Source: Cycas panzhihuaensis
Lineage: Eukaryota; Cycadophyta
Direction: 5' to 3'
Length of the DNA: 64,000 bases
Assembly: GCA_023213395.1 (NCBI GenBank)
Contig: CM041465.1
Location: 117,249,741 to 117,313,740 of the forward strand
The notes under the pieces were generated by a model that worked only from the letters and a program-made list of their open reading frames with translations, was not told where the DNA came from and did no database searches. Below are positions 43,526 through 54,590 of this stretch, in pieces. The position numbers and the translations under genes were made by a program. Every line of letters starts with the position of its first letter. The stretch's first letter is position 1.

Positions 43526-44391
43526 AGGACGCCCTCATGGGATAGCTACCTAACTAATAGGTGTGGTGAGAGTGGGTGATGATATGATCGAAGGAGAGAC
43601 CTATAAAAAAAGTAATTACCACGCAGAGCGCCCCGTGTGCCGGAGCATGAGTTCGGGACCTACAATGGAGTGTGGCTACTAAGGAGTGATCCTCCACCAC
43701 TTCGAACAAAGGGTGAAGAGGCGTAGGGTTAGCCTGGGTTGACCTAGGGACATGATCCTCCCACCCTTGGATGGCCGGAAGGGGGAGAAGAGGAAGATCC
43801 AAGAAAATAGATCAAGGGTGTGCCTAAACAAGCTAACTGGCCGCACGAGTAACACAGGAGATAAGAAGCTTGCACAGCTAAGGAGAGGAGGAAAGGTGAA
43901 AGGGCGGTTCCTATAGCCTTTCCTATGGGTAGCAACGATGCATGTAATGAAACAAATAAAGCATAACCAAAAGAAAACAAAGTCAAGTTTCCCTTTTATC
44001 TTCCAATGTGTTAATTACTAAGAAAGGAATCTAAAAGGTGAAAAGTAGCAGGGTAGAGTAAGGTGTGCACCTGGACCGAGGGCGTGCGTGATGAGGACCT
44101 TCTCGAGGGGCACCAAACTACTCCACGAGGTGCGACCAATGTAAAGCGTCGCGGTGGATTTGGAAGAGGGGCTCCCTTACCTTCCCCGAAAAAATACTAA
44201 ATACGATGCCAAGGAAAGAAAGGAAGTAAATGCTAATAACTGAAGAAGTACGAAAGTACGATATACGTAAGAGCACTTACTGGCAATGGAACTAACGAAA
44301 AATATCCTTCGCGCTCCCCAAGCACCTGCAAGCAATGGAAACCTCCCCCTTTCCAGAGAAAGGGTACTAACATACAATAACGAGATCCTAA

Positions 44392-44412
44392 CAATATATG
44401 TCTATATAATAC
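44392..44412 (-). promoter_or_regulatory. Possible TATA region of element B 5' LTR
   Basis: TATATAGACATATATTG on the minus strand, about 1.7 kb into the LTR. A TATA-rich phrase lies at a comparable depth in A (48297-48314) and C (52979-53032). Transcription start not demonstrated. Confidence 0.3.
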
Positions 44413-46048
44413 AAATATAAGTCTAAACACATATATGTTAGTATTAACCCAACGATGATAGTATGTAAAAGAGGGTAACTAAAGTGAAGGTAAATGACCG
44501 GTAAGCCTCAGAGTGGCCCACCTCCCACAAAGAACACCCTAACCTCCCCCCAAAAGCCACAAGGCAGCGAGGGCAAGGCCAAGAGAGATGGCTGGAAACG
44601 GCAACAAGGAGGCGAAGAGGAGCCAAAGAACACCTACAGTGAACTGGGATGCTATGAAGAGTAAACCGGGCTGCTAGGAAGAGAGTTGGACAAGGACTAG
44701 CGGTCGGGACTTACGTGAGTTGCCCAAACCTGAACCTAAGCCCTCAAACTAGTGTTGCAACGTGTGACAGCGCTGATTTCAGCGGCTAAGAGAGGGCCAA
44801 CAAACCCTTGTTTGAGTGCCAAGGACAGCATGAGGCAAGAGGGAGGATTTGGGGGGCTTTAAGCCACCTGAGGAGCGTGGAAGGTGGTACGGAATCCACC
44901 CAGCTCCTTCCCAAAGCCTATGCCAACCCTCAACGCCGCTGCCTTGAGCAACAAATGCAGGTAAGAGGCACTATGACAGGGGTAAAATAGCCCACTAAAA
45001 AGAAGAAAACCAAACTCACAAGGATAAGCAGGGAGCAAGCAAGATGGAGCATCAATACCACAAGAAAAGCAATTCAAATCAAGAAATACCTAAGTGGGAG
45101 AGGCAAGGGGCTTGCCTCAGCCAAGAGCTGGAGAGGAGGGGCTGAGAAATCAGCCCAAATCTGTGGTGTAGCAGGTTTGGGACCCTACTAAGGGAGTTGG
45201 AAGGAGAACACCTACACTTGGAACACCTGAAGGCTGCCCGGGGTAAGAATCTACTGAGATCTCTCCAAGGGGCCCTCTCCAAGGTGTGTGAGGCGCTGGG
45301 AAGATGTCCTAGCCACACCAAAGGAGAGCCGGGCACTGTAGGAGAGATGTAGGTCCTGTGGTAGCAGCAGGGCGGCAGAGAAGAGCAGAGCACAATGTTG
45401 TTTCCTTGAGGAGCAATCTAAAAAGTGAGCCAAAATTTCTCAAAAATGAGTCAAAAGTGACTTAAGTACCCAACCCAAACCCTAAAGTGAGTGATTAGGG
45501 CATGGCTGGGAGAGAGTTAAGTCACGAGCCACGTGGAAGTTTCGCAATAAATGCGAAATTGCCATGGCGGATTTTAAAAAATAAATTAGAACATCATCTG
45601 GCAAACTCCGCGTCTGCGAATATTCCGTGATGCGAAAATTTCAAGATGAACCCAGAGGCAAAAACAAGCCCGGCCAGCCAGCCTAGGATGGGGGCAGATG
45701 ATAAAAAGGGCCAATAGGGGGCTGAGACACCTACCCGGGGGTATACAAGCCAATAAAGGGGTCTAAAGGAGCAAAAATAGGGCTCAAATAGTGTGGCAAG
45801 TCGACCAAACGATGACAGGTCATCACATGGGCGGAGGTGGCGCAAACCGAGTGGATCCTGGAGCAAGGAGGGCAGATGCGGGAAGTGGAGTGGCCACCAG
45901 GGTGTCACACTCGCTGGGAGTGTGCCCCTGCTATAGTCGTCATAGGCTAAAATAAGTGTAGACGAGGACAAAGTCGCCTACAAAGCCGTAGACATGCAAG
46001 CAAACACTCATCAAAAGAAAGCGATGATAATGCGAGAAATATACCTGC

Positions 46049-46078
46049 ACTTACCTGAGTCGGTGATTCTGTATCCAT
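46049..46078 (-). other. LTR-edge ATG octapeptide plus splice donor (B 5' LTR)
   Basis: ATG 19 bases from the LTR edge; eight codons ending ACTCAG; donor GTAAGT at 46054-46049. Same layout as the other LTRs. Confidence 0.5.
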
Positions 46079-46097
46079 TCCTGGAATCTGGGAAATA

Positions 46098-46102
46098 GTC
46101 CC
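46098..46102. repeat. Target-site duplication of element B, right copy
   Basis: GTCCC, matching 29533-29537. Gag-leader sequence of A continues after it. Confidence 0.75.
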
Positions 46103-46786
46103 CTAGATCCAATAGGAGGTAGATGGACTACAATCAGTTGGGGCGTAGTCACTTGGCTAAAAAGAGGTATACTTAACCTAAGTCAAGATGTGGGCATTCC
46201 TCGGGTGGCCCCTAAAGAATGCGAGCCACAGGAAGAAGAGGACAAAATTAGGGGTACCCCCATGATGGGTAAGGGAATCGAATGGGATATATGTAAATGT
46301 GTAGATGTAGAGGAAGGGAGCACTATGCTTCGCAAGATGCTATCTAACCATTTAGGATGTGATTGGAGGCTAGTTGCTTGGAAGCACTAGTTGAGCACTT
46401 CTACCACGTCTACGGGAGGTTATCCACCTGATCATAAAAGTTTGAAGGACCCTCATATGAAATGCACCCCATGGGGTAATCCTCATGAAGATCGCCACTA
46501 GGTTGGTGATACCCTAAGGGAGAAGATGCTTCCACTTCATGAGTGGAGAGATGATGGACTTACGGGTGCTCTTGGTCACCCAGGTAGAAGATAGGGTCCT
46601 CACCCTCTTGGGTGGGCCTAGGAAGGAAGTGGGTGGTTGGTGGGACTCAGGAACATAGGTGTAATATGCCCAATCCAAAGGAAATCCTTCCATAGTCAAT
46701 TCAGAATCCAACGATGGAAGGGGATAGTAAGGGGAGTCTTCTAATGAAGGAGGGAGGCCTTTTAAATGATAGGAAAATTATCACAT
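46098..46786 (-). pseudogene. Element A gag, N-terminal part
   Basis: ATG at 46786 is followed at once by TGA in this copy. The next codons match gag of B and C: LPPSLEDSPYYPLPSLDSEL and TMEGFPLDWAYYTYVPESH. A block near 46300-46400 corresponds to VVEALNECCRAARL of B. Separated from the rest of gag (27650-29532) by the insertion of B. Confidence 0.8.
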
Positions 46787-46893
46787 ACAAGTATCTCCTA
46801 AGGGTTGGGTGCTACCCAATGAATTGAGGAGGGCTACCAAAAGAGAAGTAGCACCAACAGATCAGGGAAAATGATAGATCCCTTACTCACAAG

Positions 46894-46911
46894 TCCTCAG
46901 TATGGTCACCA
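46894..46911 (-). other. Primer binding site of element A
   Basis: Minus strand TGGTGACCATACTGAGGA, one base inside the 5' LTR. Confidence 0.65.
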
Positions 46912-48296
46912 GTGGAATCACACCTCTGGGGGTCACTAGATTAGAAGAGATCGGGCCAACACAACTAACAACTTCATGGCTAAAGGATCTACAAGAATAA
47001 GGAAAAATGATCACCAACAAAGGGTGTCTGTGCATTAGAATATAAGTTTGAGAACCCACAAATAGCACACAAACTCCCTTTTGGGTAAACACCTCTTCGA
47101 TTCAGAGCTAGACAAGAGAGGGATCTCCTTAGTTTGCTGAGTAATCTCTAAAAGGACCCTCCCATCTTAGATGGCCAAGAAAGGAGGATGGAGGTGAGGA
47201 TGTACCTCTCCTTATGAAGAGGGGATTGGTGGGGTGAGTCCTAACTGGAAAGGAAGTCTTGCATGCAAGCCACAGGTGACTAACGGTTTGGGTGAATGAG
47301 GAAGAAGGTGGGCTAAAGACCAACTTTGGACTAAAAGTAAAGCAAGAGAAGCTTCACTAAAAGAGAGAAAGGAGGACCTTAAGGAGTGGGACCCTCAAGG
47401 TGTCTATACCTAAGATGGGAGTTAGGTGTGGGAGATAAAGTAAAGTGTATTGTTTCTTTATCTGTTGTTTATTATGTATCAAAGCAATGTGGGGGGGTAC
47501 AGGTTATTGCTGTTTGTATTTTATTTCCTAGGAAATGAACTCAAAAAAATAGCATACTCACTCTTCCTTTCCTAAGTACTAACCTCCCTCTTTGTTTTTC
47601 ATAAACATAGAAAAAGAAAGGTAAGTAAGTAACCAAGGGAAAGAATGCAAGCGTAAATGCAAGCCTACTCAATAGCATGGAAAAGGAAAGCAAGGTGAAA
47701 ATGGAAGGATGCACAACCCATCTCACCTAAATCCTAGCAGAAGTGAGTGTTTGAGTAAGAGGGAAAGAGAACAAAGACATAATTGATGGAAAATAATGCC
47801 TATTTATGCAAGTCAACTACCTTTCCTCTATGCAGCTAAATGAGACAAACAACAAATGGTGGAATGCAGGCTATATTTTCCTTTAGTCTTTCTTTCTTCG
47901 TTTAGGGATAAAAGGGGGAAAAAAGGTGAGAAGAGGAAAGACAAGGTGGCAAAAGTGTACCTAGAAATCAGATGGTTAGTATAGTGACTTCCTTACTTCC
48001 TTCATGGTCCAAGCCTACCTCCTTGATGTGCCTTACTACAGATGATGTGGTGAAAGGAGTATCAGTGAGTGGGGCTTCCTTACCTTCCACAATACCCAAA
48101 TATAAAAGGAATTGGAAGGAAAGAATTAAATGCCTCTATTTATAATTTTAAAGTATAATAATAATAATAGAGAAAGGGAGATGTACCTGCAATGGAGGCC
48201 TTCATTTACTCTAAAGCATATAGGACCTACACAACACAAGGTTTTCCCTTTCCCAAGGGGCACTAGTTGCGTGTAGGAGTAAGTGCATACAAGAAA

Positions 48297-48314
48297 ATGT
48301 ATATAGATATATGT
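48297..48314 (-). promoter_or_regulatory. Possible TATA region of element A 5' LTR
   Basis: ATATATCTATATAC on the minus strand, about 1.83 kb into the LTR; the A 3' LTR has a similar phrase near 10513-10530. Confidence 0.3.
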
Positions 48315-49557
48315 GCTCCTCTTCAAAGGAAAAGGGTCAAAAGATGATAGCTTTAATAAATATCTTTCAAATAACCAAACATACAATGTTAGTTTTGTTT
48401 TACCTTGTATGCAGAATAAACAGATAATGTGGGAAAAGGGGGGTGAAAGGGAAGAAGATGGGTAGCCTCAAAATGGCTAACCCTCCCAACTAAAAGTCTA
48501 CACATTCCCAAGCACTCAAGAAAATGCCTAAAAGAGTCAAGACCACTCAATAGTAAGAGCAAAATAGGTTTTGCATATGAGAGGAATTTGCAAGAAAGTT
48601 GCAAAAATTCTAAAAGCTACAAAAGTTACAAAGTACAACTTTTGCAAGATTTTGTAAAAGCAAACCCAAAGCTAAGAAACATAAAAGAGGGCTGATAACC
48701 AGGTTGTATGGGGTTCTTGGTGGCTGGTTACATGCATAGCAAGGGGCTGCTAATGCTACAATCAGTGGAGCTTCCTACCCCAAAAATTTTTGGGTAAACA
48801 AGGAAGGTATAGGGAAGGAAAAGAGAAGGAGAGAAGGGGGATGCCCTTGAGGAGAAGGCATATGGGTTCAAAACCCCTCCTAAAACTCCTTTCAATCTCC
48901 CATAGGCCACTTTTCCTTCCACCTCCTTAGATGGACCCTAAGAAGACTTTGGAAAGAAGAGGGATAAACCAATGGAAAGGAGGGTTTGCATCCCAATATG
49001 GAAACATAAAGGAGAACTTCACATATGCAAACAACAAAAGACAAGTAAAGAATGCTTATGCTATGAAAGAAGGGAATAAAGGCAGATCTATAGATACCTT
49101 GTAAGGATATATCTAAGGTAGATCTACTAGGCAAACTAGCTGAAGAGGAAGTTCCCTTTGGGGGATTGTGGGAAAATCCATATAATACCATGGAAAAGAA
49201 GGATAACTTGTGAAAGAAATGATGCTTAAGGCTTGGTAAAGCACTTGGAATGTGGATATATCTTAGCAAGCCCTGTTGTAGGCTTGCAACTTGCATTTTT
49301 TTCCTTATAGGAACTGATAGCTAGAGAGTGGAGCAAGTACAATAGGGTTAGAGCTTGTTCAGAACTTTTTCTTGAGAATAGAGGAGAAAAAAGAGAGTAA
49401 GAAGAGGCAAAATGAGGTGAATTTTGGGTTTCTAAACCCAACCCTAGTCCAATAGGTGATTAGGATTTCCCTAGGTGGGAAATAGCCTAATGCCACGTGG
49501 CAATTTTACATTTAATATGGAATTAACTGTGTATAGACAAAAGAAGGCTTGTAAATA

Positions 49558-49627
49558 GTCATACTGCTACAAACTTTATGGTATCACAAAGTTTGCAGTA
49601 GTACCATGGAGTTTACAATGGTACAAC
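49558..49627. promoter_or_regulatory. 20-bp-periodic decamer array, element A 5' LTR
   Basis: GTCATACTGC (49558), ATGGTATCAC (49578), GTAGTACCAT (49598) and ATGGTACAAC (49618) at exact 20-bp steps, spaced by TACAAACTTT, AAAGTTTGCA and GGAGTTTACA. The spacers are complementary in neighbouring pairs, giving overlapping dyads. Confidence 0.55.
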
Positions 49628-50094
49628 GAAAACTAAAGGAAAAACAAAAAGGGGGGAGCCCTAGAGGCTTTCAGTAGGGGGTCCTAGACCCTAAGAAGGC
49701 AACAATGCAATGACAATATAGTAAGAAGGGGTCATGGGACCTAGAGGGACAACAATAAGTGGGAAAATGGTGTTCAAGGATTCCAAAAAAAAAATGTGGT
49801 GCATAAGGATGACAACTAAGCCTAAACAGGGCATTAGAGGTTATTCCACATTAAGAAATGATGTGAAATGGGCTGCGGGGGCCAAAAGTATTTGGGGACA
49901 TCGTGGAGACATGGCGAAGGGTCATGGAGTACCATGGGATATGTATCTGAAGCCATCATAGTCTAAAAAGTATCAAGATGTAACATTAATATGCAATGAA
50001 TGCATAATGATTACACAATCAACTAATTAATGTGTAATATGCCTCTATTGACAATCTCTAAAGTTGGTGGGAGTGAGGATAGAAGCATACCTAT

Positions 50095-50124
50095 ACTTAC
50101 CTGAGTCAAGTCGTCTATGTGCAT
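50095..50124 (-). other. LTR-edge ATG octapeptide plus splice donor (A 5' LTR)
   Basis: ATG 19 bases inside the LTR; eight codons ending ACTCAG; donor GTAAGT at 50100-50095. Confidence 0.5.
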
Positions 50125-50143
50125 TCCTAGTAGCTAGGAAACA

Positions 50144-51137
50144 ATTACTTTAATTTCAATCTTTATAGATTTAATTTGAGTTGATTGGCCCTAAGGCATA
50201 AAACCATTTTGGTGACTATACTAGGGAGTTGTCAAAGATTCCTAGTTGCATGTTCTAAAGCTATATCTTTTACATCTACTTAAAAACTTTTACAATATAT
50301 TCTTTCTTAGTTGGTTTTGGAGAAACTTTGTCTCATATTACTCTATGAATCACCATCAATTCTTTCCTCATCATGGTTATGGAGCACCTATGTCTCATCT
50401 TTAAACCCCTCTTACACATCCTTATAAGTAGAACCCACCTTGGGTTGCTTATGCTTCTACCTATACTTGTATCCCAGTGCAAGAACTTGTTAGTCAAATG
50501 CCTCATGCTCATGTATATTACTCGAGTATAAGCCCCAAGGGTTATGTTCAAGCCTATTAGACTCATATAACCTTTATCTTATAATAATCCCCTTCTCATA
50601 TGACCATATTGATTTAGGAGAGAAAGCCACATATTGTCTATATAAAGAGCCCCTTTCCATGCAAAGTTCTTCTTTGTGCCTTTTATTCCCTAATTATCTA
50701 AGTTTAGGAGGATACCTGGGTAAGATCTTTTAAGTCATGTCAAAGTATTTGCTTTCACATATGCTTATTATATGCCCAATAATCTTTTGTTAATGAGGCT
50801 TTTCCCAAGGACATTGTGGGGTAGTACACTTAGGTGGTTTCACCAATTACTCTATAATTTAATCTTCTCATTCCAACAACTTATGGATGCCTTTATAACC
50901 AACTTTGATGTCACTTACCCCTTTTTAATAGAAGAAAAATCCCTTTCTATGATCAAGTAAAAAGATAATGAATCTAAAATAGATTTTGAGGATCATTTCT
51001 TCAATCCTAATGATGCATGTCAGACTCAAACTTTTGAAGAATTATTTTACCAAACCTATGAATTCATTGTATAATGAACCCATTAATATACAACTTCACT
51101 TTTGTCAATTTCTCACTAGGTAGAGCCTCTTAACGCT
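50144..51137 (+). mobile_element. Element D: old gypsy remnant (LTR end, PBS, gag fragment)
   Basis: Following A is an LTR-like end (CA at 50205-50206), a PBS at 50210-50228, and from about 50345 a degenerate gag. A 62-codon open stretch (50772-50960) reads LLMRLFPRTLWGSTLRWFHQ and SFQQLMDAFITNFDVTYPF, clearly a Tat-like gag capsid region. Element C is inserted at 51138. D is therefore older than both A and C. Confidence 0.65.
50210..50228 (+). other. Primer binding site of element D
   Basis: TGGTGACTATACTAGGGAG, similar to the TGGCGACTCTGCTGGGGA type I associate with Ogre/Athila-like elements (from memory). It is followed about 120 bp later by gag. Confidence 0.5.
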
Positions 51138-51156
51138 TGTTTCCCAGCTACCAAGA

Positions 51157-51186
51157 ATGGACATGAGTGACTCGACTCAGGTAAGT
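51157..51186 (+). other. LTR-edge ATG octapeptide plus splice donor (C 5' LTR)
   Basis: ATG 19 bases inside the LTR; eight codons ending ACTCAG; donor GTAAGT at 51181-51186. Confidence 0.5.
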
Positions 51187-51664
51187 TTAGGTATGCTTCT
51201 ATCTCCCTTTTCATCAATTTCAGAAATGGTTGATTGAGGCTTATCACACATATTGCATCCCAATTGATTGACTGTACAATCAATCTACATTGCTTGTTTG
51301 TTCATATTACATCTTGATACTTTTAGCCTATGACGACTAGGGATACACATCCCATGGCACTCCACAATCCTCTGCCAGGTCTCCATGACATTCCCAAGCA
51401 TTTTTGGCTCCCGCAACCCATTTCACATCATTTATTGGCATGATATATCCCTTAGCGCCTCACCTAGGCCTAGTTGTCACCTTGTTTGCACTATCTGTCT
51501 CTTTTTTAGAGTCCTTGACCATTGTTTCCCACCTATTGTGGTCCATTTAGGTTCCATAACCCCTCCTTGCCACCTTGGTACTATAGCATGCTCTCTTAAG
51601 GTCTAGGATTACCCCCATTTTTGTAAGCCTAGGGACTTCCCCCTTTCCTTTTGTCTTAATTTTG

Positions 51665-51734
51665 GCTACACCAATGTAAACTCTGTAGTAATGCTGCAAA
51701 CTTTGTGGTACCATGAAGTTTGTCATGGGATGAC
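51665..51734. promoter_or_regulatory. 20-bp-periodic decamer array, element C 5' LTR
   Basis: GTAGTAATGC (51685) and GTGGTACCAT (51705) are clear; the outer units at 51665 and 51725 are decayed but in register. A palindromic segment with TAATTTCA/TGAAATTA arms follows about 35 bp later, as next to the B array. Confidence 0.5.
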
Positions 51735-52976
51735 TATCCATAACTCTCTTTTTATCTAGCCATGGCTAATTTCACATTAATTATGAAATTACCATATGGC
51801 AATGAGTTGATTCCCACCTAGGGTGAACCCTAATCACTTACTGAGCTAGGGTTAGGTTTAAAAACCCAAATTTCACTTTATTTCTTCCTCTTCTCAATAA
51901 TTTTTCTCTCACTCTCTTCTCAATAAGTTTTGCAATAGGTTTTAACTCTATTGTACTCACTCCAACTTTCAGTTACTAGCTCCTATAGCACAAGAAATGT
52001 AGATGTCAGGTCTATAGTAGTGTTGGTTGAGGTAGAGCCATGCTCCAAGCATCCTACCAAGCCTCAAGCTTCACCTTTCTTATACATTGTGCTCCTCTCT
52101 CGCTGTACTACAAGGGTTTTCCAACAACCCCCAAAGAGAACTATATTTCTTACCTAGTTTATCTAGTAGATCTACACTTATTAGGTACCTTCAAATCTGT
52201 TTTCATCTTTTCCTTTTACAATATAGATGTTCTTTTACTAGTCTCTTTCTTACTTGCATATATTAAGTTTTTTCCTTCTCTTCTGTTGTGTTGGGAGGAA
52301 AACCCTTCTTTTTGCTTGCTTGGCCACTTCCTCCCCAAGTGTTTTTAGGGTCTTTTCAAGGAGGTAGTAGGAAAAAAGGTTTACAGGAGAGTGAAAGGAG
52401 TCTTAGGTAGGGCTCTACACCCACACACCTTCTCCTCAAGGGTAGCGCCCTTCTTTCCTTCCCTTTTCCTCCTCTATACCTTCCTTGCTTACCCAAGAAA
52501 CTATTGGAGTGGGGATTTCTGCTAATTGCAGTATAGGTAGCCCCTTGCTATGCTTGCAACCAACCACTAAGGATCACATATAACCTAGTTTTCAGCCCTA
52601 GTTTGTGCCTTTTTAGCTTTAAGACTTATTCTCACAAAATCTTGCAAAAGTTGCACTTTGCAATTTTTTTAACTTTTGTAGTTTTTATAGTTTTCTTGTT
52701 ATATTTTTTCTATTTGTTAAAAACCTGCTTTGCACCTACTATAGAGTAGTATTGGCCTTCTTAGCCATTAGCTTGGGTGCTTGGGGAATGTATGGAGTGT
52801 TTAGTTGGGAGGGTTAGCCATTCCAAGGCTACATGTTTTCTTCCCCTTTTACTGCATCTTTCCCATATTACTTGTTGGTTTTGCATACAAGGTGTAAACA
52901 ATACTAAAATTGCACATTTGTTACTTAGTAGATATCTATTAAGTGTATTTTCTTTTGCTCTTTTTTCCTTGAAAAG

Positions 52977-52978
<2 letters not shown>

Positions 52979-53032
<54 letters not shown>
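52979..53032. repeat. (AT)n microsatellite, 27 units, in element C LTR
   Basis: 54 bp of pure AT repeat at the position of the short TATA-like phrase in A LTRs. Confidence 0.95.
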
Positions 53033-53035
<3 letters not shown>

Positions 53036-54430
53036 CTTACATAAACTTGCTCCCATACGCATCCAACGCCCCTTGGAAAAGGGCAAACTTCATGTTGTTT
53101 AGGTTTCATACACTTTGGAGTGAATAGAGGTCTCCATTATAGGTACGCCTTCATTTCCTTATTATTATTATTGTGCTTTAAAAATTCTACAGAGGTATTT
53201 ATTCTTTCTTTTTGGTTTCTTTTACATTTAAGTTTTGAGGGAAGGTAAGGAAGCCCCCCTTCCACCGGCGCTCCTCTCACTGCGCCATCCATGGCAAGGT
53301 ACATCAAGGAGAAGAGTTTGGATCATGAAAAATCAAGAAAGATGCTACATTGATTGTCTGACTCCTAGGTACATTTCTCTACCTTGTCTTTCCTATATTC
53401 GCCCTTCTTTCCCCTTACTCCTAAACAAGAAAGAGAAATGAAAGGATTATGTTATTTGCATTATATTGGTTGTTATTGCATACCCCACCTGGATTGCATA
53501 GTGAGAATTAGCTAACTCACACCAATAGGTGCCACTCCCTTTAGTCATACACTTACTTGTTTTCTTTCTTACCTAAACCCTCGTCCCTACTAGGATTTAG
53601 GCAAGGTGGGTTATACATCAATCTATTGCACTTTGCTTCTTCCCTTGCATATCATTGGGTAGGTTTACATTTTGCACTCATATTCTTTTTCCGTAGCAAT
53701 TTGCTCACCCTTCTTCTTCCTTTATTTGCAAAGGATAAAGAGAGGGAGATTAGTGCCTAAGAGAGAGAGAGTGTGTGCATTATTTTTTTGAAGTTCATCT
53801 CTCTCATTTATAAGAAATAGACACGAACAACGATAACCCGCACCCCTACGTCACCTTACTACATAATGAAAATAATCGTAGGGATATTTTACTTTGTTTG
53901 TCTCCCATACCTAACCCCATTTTAGACATGGTACCTTGGAAGCACCCTCTCTCAAGGTCATCTTGTCTTTCTACTAGCAAAGCCTCCTTTGGCTTCATCT
54001 TTAGCTCAAAGTTAGTCCATCAACCCATCTTCTTCCTCATCTACTCATGCTTCTAGCCACTCCAGGCTTACATGTGAGTCTTTTCTCTTTTCCATTAGGG
54101 ATTGTTCCACTCATTCCCCTCTTCACCAGAAGAGGTGTACCCTCATCATTGCCTCCCTTCCTTAACCAACTAGGATGGGAGGGCCCTTTTGGAGGTTACT
54201 TGACCAACTGAGGAGATCCCTCTTTTACCCCCAGCTCTGAATCAAGGAGGTGTTACTTGAAAGAGAGCTTGTGTACTTTTTTTGGGTCCTTGAACCTGCG
54301 TTCTGATATATGGATGCCCTTTGTAGGTGATCTCTCTTCCTTTCCCTTGTAGATCCTTGACCACAAAATTGTTAATTGTGTTGGCTTGATCTCCCCCAAA
54401 TATAGTGACCCCCCAAAGGTACAATTCCAC

Positions 54431-54450
54431 TGACGACCATACTGGAGACC
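54431..54450 (+). other. Primer binding site of element C
   Basis: TGACGACCATACTGGAGACC, one base after the LTR; same type as A and B. Confidence 0.6.
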
Positions 54451-54590
54451 CACCAGTAAGGGGATCTATCCTCCTCTCTGATCTGTTGGTGCTACCTTTC
54501 TTTGGGTAGCTCTCCTTACTTCGTTGGGAATCACCCAATACTTATCATCTTACCATCTCTTTTTTATTCCAATCTTTAGGAGAAACTTGT

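Larger units (their letters stand above)
29538..46097 (-). mobile_element. Element B: near-complete Tat-type Ty3/gypsy retrotransposon, 16.6 kb
   Basis: LTRs 29538-32131 and 43526-46097 with the 5-bp duplication GTCCC. Minus-strand order: 5' LTR, PBS, gag (from 43354), protease, RT, RNase H, integrase (to 36690), an oppositely oriented PMD/coiled-coil gene (34024-36005), a second archaeal-type RNase H (32967-32545), polypurine tract, 3' LTR. Frameshifts and stops interrupt gag-pol, but RT, integrase and the second RNase H keep long open frames. It is clearly richer in G+C than A. Seven differences were counted in a 155-base LTR stretch, so B is younger than its host A. Confidence 0.92.
43526..46097 (-). 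repeat. Element B 5' LTR
   Basis: 2572 bp, homologous to 29538-32131. Both terminal dinucleotides have mutated. The decamer array present in the 3' LTR is replaced here by a divergent block (45592-45650). Confidence 0.88.
46913..50143 (-). repeat. Element A 5' LTR
   Basis: 3231 bp, TG...CA, direct copy of 9119-12355. Contains the LTR-edge donor motif, the decamer array (49558-49627) and a TATA-like phrase (48297-48314). Confidence 0.87.
51138..54429 (+). repeat. Element C 5' LTR
   Basis: 3292 bp, begins TGTTTCCCAGC, ends GTACAATTCCA. Aligns in inverted orientation with both A LTRs. Longer mainly because of an AT microsatellite (52979-53032). Confidence 0.85.
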
